Below are positions 10,119-19,565 of a stretch of DNA of 27,903 nucleotides, one piece after another (positions within the stretch are counted from its first letter, which is position 1; every line of letters begins with the position of its first letter). A program made the position numbers and the translations under genes. The DNA comes from Asterionellopsis glacialis. Taxonomy: Eukaryota; Bacillariophyta; Plagiogrammaphyceae; Rhaphoneidales; Asterionellopsidaceae. The notes below the pieces were generated by a model. The model saw only the letters and a program-made list of their open reading frames with translations. It was not told the origin of the DNA and ran no database searches. The DNA is taken from contig WKLE02000314.1 of NCBI GenBank assembly GCA_014885115.2, positions 1 to 27,903 of the forward strand, given 5' to 3'.

Positions 10119-11068
10119 GAATTTTTTTTGTTCATAATATTACTGCTATTAGTTACTAGTTTATTGTACTAGCTAACCTTGTGTTTACGTACAATTTCTT
10201 ATAGAATTTTTGTACAAGATGAAAATTTTATTTTTCTACAGTAGGTAGTTATGCAAGAGTATCTCTTTGACGATTTCAAATGTCATCTGGAGAGTTCTTT
10301 TTGATCAATTGTTAAGTCTGACAATTCTGGTTTACGACTAGAATTCCTTAAGTCTCGTACCTCTCTACATCAGTTGTATACTGCTATCATAGTATTGATA
10401 TACTTCAAGTTGGATCTCATGGTTTTTAGATGACTACGACTAGCTTCAAACATATGCACTCTATACATCGTGAGTGAACATGACCCAGTAGTTTTTAAGA
10501 CAACTGTTCATGATACTAGTTTAGATAACAGGATCCTTTTCTTGGGAGTATTATTTTGATTCACTAGTTTAGTGGGATCCATACCGTTTTTGCAGTACCG
10601 TACATACTTGATGTAGGTTAAAGTCAATTTATGTTGATTGTTGGTATGTGTTGGTACAGAGTACTCACGTCCCAGTTGTTAGATATTGACTTTTTCTTTG
10701 AATATCTAGGAGTTCAATCTGTTGTACTATTAATGCCCTTGTGATACTTAGTATCGTACAGAAAGTAGTTTCTGTGTTCACGATCTACAATATGCAGTGT
10801 CGTTTATGTTGTTGGTTGTTGGCAGTACCGATTATACGGTAGTTCAAGTATTGTGTTTGGTCGTACTATTGTAACAACTACACTATGTTGTTTCCTAGTA
10901 TGAGTTACCATAGATATTTACTATTGGTCTATACTGGATTGATTGATCTAGTTGGCTTTGCTGTGTGACACAGACTTATTGCTGCCCTAGCATAGGCCTT
11001 CATACTGGTTCACATAGAATCCAGATGGAAAGAATAGTCTTCATTTCTGAAGTTAAAATCCCATTGTC

Positions 11069-11082
11069 AAAAGAGGAGGTAA
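11069..11082 (+). promoter_or_regulatory. Polypurine tract before the right LTR
   Basis: AAAAGAGGAGG followed by TAA directly precedes the TGTTAC start of the right LTR. A purine run here primes plus-strand cDNA in LTR retrotransposons, and its position sets the element's sense strand as plus. Confidence 0.5.
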
Positions 11083-11550
11083 TGTTACTATGGCCTATGC
11101 CGGTGCGCACGGCATGTCGGGTTGCAGCAATCAACTCAGGGATTACACAAGAGACAAGAGAAGACTTGTTGTTTGGTAATGTATATTAATTATGACTAGT
11201 TTAAAAGATTCTACTTTTGATATTCTGATATTTCTGGAGGAAAGGTTAGTAACTGGTAAAACCTCCATGGGTCTGGTGAACTGCCACATCAACATTCCTT
11301 GAGTGATGGTGATGTCACAACAACATCACGACAATCTGCCGATGGTGACGTCACAACAACGTCATGACAATCTGCCGATGGTGACATCACAACAACGTCA
11401 CGACAATCTGCCACGTCATCATTGTCTGTCCATCACCAACACTCTGCCACCTCATCATCGTCCATCTGTCCACTTCACCATTGTCCGTCCAACTGACCCG
11501 TCTGTAGCACTATCATTAAGGATACAACTCACATAGTGAGGTGTAGTGCA
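11083..11550 (+). repeat. Right (3') LTR of the LARD-like element
   Basis: This 468-bp repeat starts TGTTACTATGGCC and ends GTGTAGTGCA, giving TG...CA ends. It is clearly homologous to the left LTR but with substitutions and indels, so the insertion is not recent. It holds three 36-bp units rather than two, and abuts LINE ORF1 at 11551. Confidence 0.75.
11305..11412 (+). promoter_or_regulatory. Three 36-bp tandem repeats with CRE sites in right LTR
   Basis: Units lie at 11305-11340, 11341-11376 and 11377-11412, each starting GATGGTGA and ending ATCTGCC. The middle unit has the perfect TGACGTCA (11346-11353) and also GTCATGAC. The other two carry TGATGTCA or TGACATCA plus ATCACG or ACGTCA. 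A further ACGTCA follows near 11414. Confidence 0.6.
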
Positions 11551-13223
11551 GAGAACATCCAAGTTCCATACAAGAACAAAAAAGTAGCCAGGCATTCTCT
11601 AATTTAGGCAAAGGACGCACACCGCAATACAAGTATCGATTACAAGTGCATATGTCTGTTCCTCAAGATGCCAACGGCGTAGTTCAAGTTGTGCAACTTC
11701 AAACACAATTTGTTGAGCAAATCTACAAGGTGGACTCCAACAAAACCAACCCACTTACAAAACCATCCCAATTACAAGCTGAAAAAGAAAACATCAAAAA
11801 AGGGATCTCTGGAACAAACACTTTTCACAGACAGAACCAATCCAATATTTGAAAATTCTTCTTTCTTATCAAAACCTTGATGAAATTCTCCAGGTTCCGG
11901 AAATCTATGCGGCCTTGGCGCGATCAACATAATCATTGCATGTGGATTACCAACCTATCAACTATGAACAATAGGACTTTGGCATGGTTGAAATTTGCAT
12001 ATCCTGACTGTAGTCGTTAACTCAAGACAAATCTAACAAAAGTCATAACTCAAAACAGCCACAACACAGACTATGAAATTGACTCATGTCCCCGAAAAAC
12101 TCAAGTAGGCTGTGGCCCCAACGCAATATTTGTTTACGCCATTATTATTTCCTGTAGCGTTAAAAATATCAAAAAGTACATGGAAGCACTCATTTTAGGA
12201 TACTCAAGCGGAAAACTACCAACTCAATTGAAACATACAGAAATCATACCAAACTAGTCACTAACAAAGCAGTCATTGCACATGCAGCTGAACATAACCA
12301 GATTATCCCACAACTCTGTAAACGATCTATATTTGGTTTCCACGACATTTGAGCAAACAGGGGACTGCAACAACATTCACAGGCAATGAAACCAAACTAT
12401 CCATCCACTAAAGCCTTATGCAAATCAAATCCAAAGAAATGGGAGGTCCGTTATTTCAATTGATCAAAAGTTGCAGAAAAAGCAAATTCCTTGTCATTTA
12501 TTTTGATTCCTATGAATCCAAAGCCATGGAAGTTATTGACAATCTCAAACCACATCTCCAAGATATCTTCAAACCCGAATTCATCAATAATTTCCTCCAA
12601 AAAATCCATCCCCCAGTAAAGGAATCCGTCCAAGGAAATTCCGCAAGTAGCACTACATCCCAACCCACCATTTCCAAAAGACCATATATCCATCTTAACT
12701 ACAGTGATGAAGTGTCATCTTTAGGAATCTAAATCAGCCAATTAATTTACTTGGGCCTCTGTAGGTAATAGCAACAACAAGGATAATCAACAACACAAAT
12801 CAAATTCAAACAATCTCAACTCCAACGAAATGACTATAATCAGAACTCCAAACATTACTTGAGGATTCTAGATGCAATATTGAAAAACAATTAGAATCCA
12901 TGAAAAAACAAAACAAACAAGCCAAAGCAGCAATTATATTCTTACAACAACAGCATGGAGAAGCCCAAGAAGTCAGAGCCAAAGAACTAGCAGAATACAA
13001 AAATCAATTTCGAAGTGATCTATTAACGGAAGTCACCAATTGTATTCAAGTGTCAGTCGAACAACAATTTAATGCTCATCTCAACACCGAATCCCCTGTA
13101 AGATATCCGCTCCAAAAATTACAAAAGAATGACAATGGCGACTTCTCCACTGAATCAGTACCAGAGTCACCCAACTCAACAAATAATCCATACCAAACTC
13201 CAGCCATGTTAGGAAAAAACTGA
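11551..13223 (+). pseudogene. LINE copy 2 ORF1 (gag-like), after the insertion
   Basis: ORF1 resumes in codons directly after the right LTR (ENIQVPYKNKK) and, after a one-base shift, reads FSNLGKGRTPQYKYRLQVHM. QNLDEILQVPEIYAAL and NKAVIAHAAEHNQIIPQLCK follow in other frames. Longer open stretches are 12418-12732, which has FLVIYFDSYESKAMEVIDNL, and 12900-13223, which is A-, Q- and E-rich and likely a coiled coil. I see no CCHC knuckle. ORF1 proteins of LINEs bind the element RNA. The last frame ends TGA at 13221-13223, overlapping an ATG (TGATG) that opens the ORF2 frame. Stops and frameshifts make it non-functional. Confidence 0.6.
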
Positions 13224-14220
13224 TGCAGAACAGGGCAGAGCAAATGATGACTATTAAACAATATTTTCAAGACTTTTGCAAGTGCATCTCACACAAACAC
13301 CACAACATATTCCAATCACAAATTCCAAATCAACATACTGACAGATCTTCTATCCACATCACTTCCACCACATACAAAACTCAAACCAACCTTCACCAAT
13401 ACGTAAGTGTACAACAACCACCATTAAATCATGCTCATCATCACCATATCGGAGACATCCTCAAAGAGAACAAACAACAACATACTCTATGAAACAACAT
13501 TCAAAACATAAATGGTATTCAACTCAATGAAGATGGAGGCAATCATATAGAAACTGAAATGTGGTGCATCAATGTAGATATCATTGCCCTCATTGAAACA
13601 AACATCAACAATACCAGTCATAAAGTCAAAGACACAATTCATAAGATCCTCCAAAAATATAACTTCCACTTCAAATATGGTCTTTCCGGCACCTATATCC
13701 CAACTACTAATCAATACAAACCAGGCAGTCTGCTTAGCTGGACACAAGGAAATGGTACAGGCAGAGTAAAAAAATGCACTAATGATTCTGTTGGACGATG
13801 GGCTCATTGGCAGTTAAATTGGAAATCAAACGATGTCCACATAAATTTTATTTATCAAGTATGCATTGACAATGCAACCACAACTTGGTTAAATACATTG
13901 ACAGCTTTTTCTCAACAAGTGTCATTCTAAAACAAAAACGAGATAATTTATCCTTGACCTCCATGAATTAAACAAATTACAAACTTCTGAACTCAGTGTT
14001 GATCTTAAAGGAATCACAACAATTGAAAATAAGTTCCGCTTTCACAATCTATTCTACAAAAAAACATTCCAGAGGCAAACAACACATCAACTATGCTTTA
14101 TGCACTCAAGGAATACTGGATTCCACATTGGCAGCTGGGTACAAACCATTTCATCATAGATTTGTGTCAGAATACCAAGGTATGTTCATCAATATCAATA
14201 CAAAGGAGTTATTTTGAAAC
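13223..14220 (+). pseudogene. LINE copy 2 ORF2 start and endonuclease
   Basis: The frame opens at the ATG of TGATG (13223) and is open to 13930 apart from one TGA at 13490-13492. The endonuclease begins right after that TGA with NNIQNINGIQL, then VDIIALIETNINN (about 13568-13606), NDSVGRWAHWQLNWK (about 13777-13821) and INFIYQVCIDN. The GDFN block seen in copy 1 is missing between 13928 and 13990. The C-terminal part reads INYALCTQGILD (about 14088-14123) and SEYQGMFININ (about 14167-14199), where the usual SDH-type motif has become SEY. Confidence 0.75.
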
Positions 14221-14815
14221 CACACATTGCCTTTAGCACCAGCGCAATGACGAGGAGTCCATAGTTCAAATCAAAAATCAAACTGTATCTACATAGAGAC
14301 AATGTACTCTCATTTAAATTCCAACAACATTGGTAAATTGTTGTCCCACCTGGAAACAGAAACCGCGCAAAATATTAAAACTGCAGAAAAATTGATGCTC
14401 TTCTTGTCCAAGCTGCCTTGTGTGCAGAAAGAAAAGCACAAAAACCAACACACCCGCATCAATCACACAAAATTTGACATGAACGACTCAAATACAACGC
14501 CACTCACAAACTACTCTACTTTGTTCCAAAATCACCCCCAAGACCTCAAAAATATCAACCTGCTGATTAAAGCAAACACCCACCTAACTCAAATTCAAAA
14601 CAAATTTCACAGAACCATTAAACAACTTACAAAAACTGAGGCAACACAATTTGCTAGACAACTTGAACAAGAACTTCTTAGCGGAAATTGCTAACGATGC
14701 TCAACGTATTGCTGCATTAAAAAATCTCCAAAAAATTCAGGAAAAGAAACACATGTTTATGAAACTTTGGAAATATTGAAACACTGATTCAAACTATATT
14801 CTGACATCCATTAAG
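14221..14815 (+). pseudogene. LINE copy 2 endonuclease-to-RT linker
   Basis: An open segment at 14302-14694 encodes MYSHLNSNNIGKLLSHLETE and a helical, Q- and T-rich stretch ending in ARQLEQELLSGNC. A frameshift and a TGA at about 14777 follow. It matches 1026-1500 of copy 1 and has no recognised domain. Confidence 0.6.
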
Positions 14816-16840
14816 ATACCAACACATCCAACCTCAGATCCTAAATCATGTAAGGAGTGGACTGAAATCACTGAAACGGCAAAAAAGAACAAATTTATAT
14901 TAAAACGCAACCAGAACCACTTGGGTCAAGCACAAGATACACCATTCAACGTTGAACCGCTATCAAGTCAGATTCCTTTTTCAGGTATTGGCGAGTATTC
15001 TGACCTAATTCTGGAGGGAAAGTATGACGATTCTGAATTACCATAAATCACCTCATTATTCATCAACACATATTCCCAAGTCAAGATATTTAATTCATTT
15101 AGATGCATTTAAATTAAAAATTAGTAATTGGAAAGAAACTACCTCTACATCTCCATCAGGTATACATTTAGGCCATTATCATGCCTTAGTCAAACCACAT
15201 GATGTATCATCTTTGAAAACTGAGGAGTATAGCAAACTCCAACTTAAGCAAACATTATTGCTTCAAACAAGATTACAACTCATCAATTTTGCCTTGCAAC
15301 ATGGACACTTCTACAAATGCTGGAACCAAATAGTTAATGTAATGCTCCTGAAGAAACCAGGTGATATTTGGATACATTGACTCTGTGTAATCCATATCTA
15401 AGAAGCTGATTATAATCTTATATTAAGCATGTGCTGGCAAAATGCTATTCATACCGCCAAAGATAACCATATTCTGATTGAAGGTCAGTTCAGAGGCCTA
15501 CCTGGCCGTACCGCCCATGACCCCGTTTTCATCAAAGAGCAGGTTCAAGAATATTCAAGATTGACAAGATATTTGTTGATTAAGTTTGCTAATGATGCAA
15601 CAGGGTGCTACAATCGAATCCTACAAGCCAATCGTAAGGAACTTCCAAATCCATATGCTACGTCATGGCGCAAACACTTCTAGAAGTACAATATAAACTC
15701 AAAACCAGCTTGGGCTTGTCTGACACATTCTATAAAAATTGCAGTGCCTCCCCAATTTATGGCTCTGGCTAAGGTAGTGGAAACTCCCCGGTCATCTGGG
15801 TGTTTATTCGTAGTACACTTTTTGATTGTCACAATCAGGCAGCAAGTGGCGCCCGGTTTACTTCAATTGATAACAAATACACAATGTTTCTCAGTATCAT
15901 AGGCTTTGTTGATGACAGCACTGACTATTGTAACACTACATCTCCCACTGACAACATCCATCAAATATTCAAGAATATGCAACACGATGCCCAACTATGG
16001 AATAATCTACTTTGGCAATCTGGAGGAGATCTCAAATTATCCAAATGTCTCTATCATGTTTCTGATTTCGTCTTCACCCCTTGCAGAGAACCAGTACTTC
16101 ATAACCATTTTCAAGGGATGATGATATCTGTTCCATCGATTTCCGAGGATTGCAACCTAGTCATCCATAGAAAACCACCCTACACTGATCATGAAACCTA
16201 AGGATGCTTCAAATTGCCAAGCGGAAATCAATCGCATCAACTACTTGCACTATGTGATAAAGCAACAAACATCTCACAATAGTGCTGTTCCGCCCACTCT
16301 ATTGTCAAGAGGCATAGACATACTACTTTGCTATCTACCTTCCAAGTATCGGATATTGCCTTCCTGTAAGTCATGTTTCAGAACACGAATTGAACAAAGT
16401 CCAACAAAAAACAACTAGAGCACTTCTACCAAAAGCAGGTTTTAATTGCAATACAAAAAAGGCAATAGTATTTGGTCCAAAGTCGCTAGGAGGTCTTGCT
16501 TGGCAAACCCTGTATGACATACAAGGCATCGGTCAAATCACACTTTATCGCAATCCCACTCATTTATGTCCACAATGCTGCATATAAATTTCATGTGGAT
16601 GATAGCACAGATTGGAACCAGCTTCTCCCTGTTGGAAAACACATCCATCCGATTACCCCATTTAGAAGAAAAATGGACTTCTTCTTTAGGTGACTACTTC
16701 TGCACTTTTGACTGGACAATAACTCTCAACCTTGCACAATGCAATAACCTACATTGTCTAAACAATCGATGCATCATGGATCTAGTTCTCATTGCACAAC
16801 AATTTAAATCACAAGAAATTGAACAAATAAATTACTGTTG
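14816..16840 (+). pseudogene. LINE copy 2 reverse transcriptase
   Basis: Early block: DPKSCKEWTEITET (about 14838-14879), then SGIHLGHYHALVKP (about 15155-15196). Motif 1 is VNVMLLKKPGDIWIH, then a TGA where Arg is expected. The region copy 1 lacks is present here: ILIEGQFRGLPGRTAHDPVF (about 15475-15534). Motif A is KFANDATGCYNRI (about 15583-15621). Motif B is YGSG-GSGNSP with TAA in place of Gln (about 15760-15790), and motif C is IGFVDDSTD (about 15899-15925). The thumb block FGPKSLGGLAWQTLYDIQG lies at about 16471-16527. All main motifs survive, but at least four frames are used and stops are common. Confidence 0.85.
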
Positions 16841-17330
16841 ATTATATATACAAGCAATAACACTTCCAGATATCACAAGTGCAACTGGTACACATCTACG
16901 TCCGGAAATCATAAAAGGAGAAAAGATCATTACATCTAGTACATCTCGATGGAAACATTTCAAACAGGATAATCCCGATGAAATTTCATGGCACACATGG
17001 AGACAAGCATGCTAATTATTTTCCATGAAAGATGGAAAACTTCACGAACCCTTGCTTGATTCGCTATACACATCTGATAAGTTGCAACAAAGCCGGTTCA
17101 GTTACTATGATGATGATTCCAAGACATTATTCATTCATCTTCAAGATTGATACCACGAATACAAGTCAAATTCAAATGATATTTACTATCAAACACACAA
17201 TATCACCAATTACCTACCACCTTCAAACATTCCAGTAGATGGTATACCAGTTGGAAATATTGACGTATTCAACAGCCAGTGTACTTTAGAAAAGTCACAG
17301 CAAGGGTCAATCCTACCAACTTTTTACAAT
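16841..17330 (+). pseudogene. LINE copy 2 connection between RT and RNase H
   Basis: Decayed ORF2 sequence with LRPEIIKGEKII (about 16900-16935), HTWRQAC followed by TAA where copy 1 encodes Trp (about 16993-17015), KDGKLHEPLLDSLYT, and LPPSNIPVDGIPVG (about 17215-17256). No catalytic motif is known for this part. Confidence 0.6.
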
Positions 17331-17810
17331 TCCTCCAACAACAACTGAAGTGGTCACATTCATTACATCATAACCTTAAACTCAAAGTCTCAATATACTC
17401 TATAATTGAATCAATTAAAAATGAGGAAGTCATTATCACAAGTGATGGATCAGTTTTGGACAATGGCATCAGAACATTTGGGTGAGTTTTGTCATTGTCA
17501 TCAGGCCAATGACTAATTTCTTGTACAGGATGGGCTTATGGGTGTTCACCAAGATCCTCAATGCGTACAGAGGCTTATGGCTCTGTTTTGTGGGTGCAAT
17601 TTTTCTACCTCCTCCATAATGTAAAAGGCCATCAAGAGGAGCAAGTAAAGGTTACAGATTTACCCCTCCCCACACAACTCAACGTAGAAGCTGATCATCT
17701 TGCAGGAGCTATGCACCAACTTAGTCATCCTCAAAATATATCCCAAGTAATCCAATTTCCAACTAACCCAGCTCAACTTGACATCAACAATGTCACGTGC
17801 AACGGGAAAT
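17331..17810 (+). pseudogene. LINE copy 2 RNase H
   Basis: The first Asp lies in VIITSDGSV (about 17428-17455). A TGA replaces the Trp of FGW (17485). MRTEAYG (17561-17581) carries the Glu, VKGHQEE follows (about 17620-17643), and NVEADHLAG (about 17681-17707) carries the last Asp. Compared with copy 3, about 70 residues including the YTDRKSL-type Asp are missing between EAYG and VKGHQ. This copy therefore keeps the last Asp that copy 1 lost, and lost an Asp that copy 1 retains as IDSESL. Confidence 0.75.
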
Positions 17811-18700
17811 ACCCTATAAGGATACGACATGCATGCCATGCCCTGGAACTTGAAGCTTTCATTATGGAAAGGCAATCCATATCTAAACATCATTTTCAGC
17901 TGATCAACCAGAAAGCTTTGTCAACAGGTATCGCCACAATGCCACCTAGGTATCCAATTTTGATTAAACTTATTCACTTTGACCTACCATTAAGTACAGT
18001 AACATCTTGATACAACAAAAGAACAATGGCAATATGTCCTGGCTGCAAACAATATGTGGAGGATTTCACCCACCATTTTAGATGCAAAAAAGAAGAATTA
18101 GCACAATGTCAGAAAATTTTATTGCAAAAGATACGATCCACCTGTGATCAGATATCATCTGAATCCAGTCTACAAGACACGTTGATATATGGCCTAGACG
18201 TGCTCTTTGGAAATCAGTATTCAACACCTGCAACACTTGTCGAGGAAGATTATGACTTACATTCAGAGATAGGATAGATCCAAATCATACAGGGAGGGTT
18301 TGCACTCATATGGACAGAGCTCCAAACTAAACATTATACAAGCCAACATGCAACAAAACACAATGGACAATCATGGACAACCATGATGATCAAGATTATC
18401 TTTACATGGTATATATCTTACTGGAAAATACGCAATTCATGTAAGCATGGCAGAGATGAGTCACAAAAGGCATTAATCAAGAAAACCAGAATACTGGAGG
18501 AAATGAAATCAGTTTATGCCCTAAAACACCAGGTACTTTCCTAAGATAGATTAATCTTTTTCAATTCCTTTGAAGAACACATTCAACATAAAACTACTAC
18601 CCATATGCAGAATTGACTAGCAGTTTGGCGTCCAACTATTATACAGAGTGTGAATCATGCAAAGCCCTGGGCATCCAAACAATTAATCACTACTTTCAAT
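17811..18700 (+). pseudogene. LINE copy 2 C-terminal domain with zinc finger
   Basis: CNGKYPIRIRHACHA is followed by PILIKLIHFDLPLSTVTS, then TGA (18008) where copies 1 and 3 have Arg. The finger reads CPGCKQYVEDFTHHFRC (about 18035-18085), C-x2-C...H-x3-C. TAG replaces Trp at 18276, TAA follows VLS at 18541, and a TGA replaces the Trp of QNW near 18615. The recognisable end is IIQSVNHAKPWASK. Confidence 0.75.
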
Positions 18701-18833
18701 TTCAACCAGACTGAATCATCACAATATACAACAAATTCACTTGATGGTTCCGGCTGTCATTGCGAGTAGAATTGGTTTCTATGATTATCATTAGCTGCAG
18801 CAATTAATAAATAGAACTTTATTATTATTATCA
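18701..18833 (+). other. LINE copy 2 3' UTR and tail
   Basis: GAGTAGAATTGGTTTC and TTAGCTGCAGCAATTAATAA match the end of copy 1, followed by a TTATTATTATTATCA tail ending at the target duplication. Confidence 0.8.
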
Positions 18834-18848
18834 TTTGTTGTTGTTTTA
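18834..18848. repeat. Right target-site duplication of LINE copy 2
   Basis: TTTGTTGTTGTTTTA is identical to 6525-6539. Confidence 0.85.
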
Positions 18849-18997
18849 ATAGTATCGTAAGCAATGATGTCGTTTGAGGGTTGATGGGTTGTATCTGTAT
18901 TGCTGTCAATTATTGTAGGTAGGGTAGTAGTACTACCACTGGTATTATTATTATGACCCAGTGGTGTTGGTGTTGCATTTGTTGTACTATTTGCCAA
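18849..18997 (-). pseudogene. Transposase-like gene, 5' part
   Basis: The minus frame reads ANSTTNATPTPLGHNNNTSG and continues, rich in Asn and Thr, to NDIIAYDTIKTTT. Across the LINE target site it joins KTTTKDNCSDEEQ at 6524-6490 in the same frame. It is a low-complexity N-terminal tail with no domain of its own. No ATG is seen; an in-frame TGA lies just upstream of 18997. Confidence 0.45.
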
Positions 18998-19561
18998 TAC
19001 TGCTCAGTACTGCTGGTGTGACAAAACCAGTAGGGACCACTAGTGAGTAAACACTGGAGGGTGGGAGTGTCTTTGCACCATGTTTATACACCATATTACA
19101 TGTGTGGGAGTGCTGTATGTGTGTACTGAGCGCCCGCTGTGACTTCAACATGTGTATACAGGCAAGACAACAAACAGACTACCTCTGTTTCTTCAGAGGG
19201 CACTGTTGGGACATGCTCACTGTGCTGCAGATAACCAATGGGCACAAACAGACAGTGACAAAATGTTTCAATGAGTGGAATTGATATTTCAATGATCTGC
19301 TCTGAAACGAAGTCTAGGGAGAACCATGAATGTTTTGGGTTTCTGAAAATTTGTGGCAATACATATTAAAAATGAGTCCAAAAAGACATTTTAGGTCCTA
19401 GAACCAATGACATATGTCACTTAAGGACGTAAATATTTCACTCGCGCTGGCCTGCATATCTCTGAGAGACATATTTTTTCAACGGAGTGACATATTTTTT
19501 GTGGGAGTGACATAAATATTTCTTTCCAGGGAGTGAATATGTCTTTTGAGGGAGTGAATAT
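18998..19561. other. No gene recognised; short repeats near the end
   Basis: I see no supported gene. A minus frame at 19096-19359 (87 codons) is open but unrecognised. Near 19464-19565 a GGGAGTGACATAT or GGGAGTGAATAT motif recurs every 20-26 bp, listed separately. The region may be an unidentified end of the gypsy element or older flanking DNA. Confidence 0.4.
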
Positions 19562-19565
19562 GTGA
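19464..19565 (+). repeat. Short imperfect tandem repeats
   Basis: GAGACATATTTTTT (19464), GGAGTGACATATTTTTT (19484), GGGAGTGACATAAATATTT (19503), GGGAGTGAATATGTCTTTT (19529) and GGGAGTGAATATGTGA (19550) form a degenerate array. It lies immediately before recognisable gypsy pol. Confidence 0.65.

Larger units (their letters stand above)
7213..11068 (+). other. Non-coding interior of the LARD-like element
   Basis: I find no credible gene in these 3.9 kb. The plus strand is very rich in T and G and poor in C: positions 8521-8580 contain 35 T, 13 G, 10 A and 2 C. The longest plus frame (9013-9426, 137 codons) is hydrophobic simply because of the T content. The minus strand gives long but interrupted lysine-, threonine- and asparagine-rich stretches that match nothing I know. 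No primer-binding site starting TGG is visible after the left LTR (next bases TGCTCCCCCATGATC). Two local tandem duplications are listed separately. Confidence 0.6.
6769..11550 (+). mobile_element. LTR-flanked element without genes (LARD-like)
   Basis: Two direct repeats of about 445-470 bp (6769-7212 and 11083-11550) flank about 3.9 kb with no recognisable gag or pol on either strand. The right repeat starts TGTTAC just after a purine run AAAAGAGGAGG (11069-11079), as expected for a polypurine tract before a 3' LTR on the plus strand. Both repeats end GTGTAGTGCA. The element splits LINE ORF1: LINE sequence matching the inverted segment at 1-291 stops at the left LTR and resumes with GAG at 11551. 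No clean target duplication is visible, and the first bases of the left LTR are diverged. Large retrotransposon derivatives (LARDs) have this layout; they depend on proteins from other elements. Confidence 0.7.
6540..18833 (+). mobile_element. LINE copy 2, full length, hosting an LTR element
   Basis: This non-LTR retrotransposon is bounded by a perfect 15-bp target duplication. It starts CTCTTTTCC and ends with a TTATTATTATTATCA tail. Removing the LTR-flanked element at 6769-11550 leaves about 7.5 kb: a 5' UTR, ORF1, then ORF2 with endonuclease, reverse transcriptase, RNase H and zinc finger. All ORFs carry stops and frameshifts, so the copy is inactive. It is nevertheless the only copy here covering the whole element, so it is the reference for copies 1 and 3. 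Confidence 0.85.

Noticed and set aside
10241..10920. Minus-strand coding in the LARD interior (for example a stretch around MYRVHMFEASRSHLKTMRS)
   Set aside because: A-rich complement sequence gives protein-like text with regular stops, and nothing matches gag, protease, RT or integrase motifs.
10965..11189. Short frame running into the right LTR as an env or pol remnant
   Set aside because: It crosses the LTR border and has no recognisable motif.
11305..11412. CRISPR-like array of 36-bp repeats
   Set aside because: The units are contiguous with no spacers, lie in an LTR and recur in its partner; the genome is eukaryotic.
6755..11573. About 20-bp target duplication flanking the LTR element (AACCATCAAGATTCC versus AACATCCAAGTTCC)
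   Set aside because: The match needs several gaps, is longer than the 4-6 bp made by LTR elements, and does not touch the LTR ends cleanly. It was not used as evidence.
12451..12693. Minus-strand frame opposite LINE ORF1
   Set aside because: It is the shadow of the plus-strand ORF1 frame and has no independent support.
300..18700. Nuclear code change with TGA read as Trp or Arg, because many in-frame stops in the LINEs are TGA
   Set aside because: TGA appears at positions that are Trp, Arg, Leu, Gly or Ile in sister copies, and TAA and TAG also replace Trp (17013, 18276). This fits decay, notably CGA or TGG to TGA, not reassignment. The transposase-like and gypsy frames show mixed stops too.
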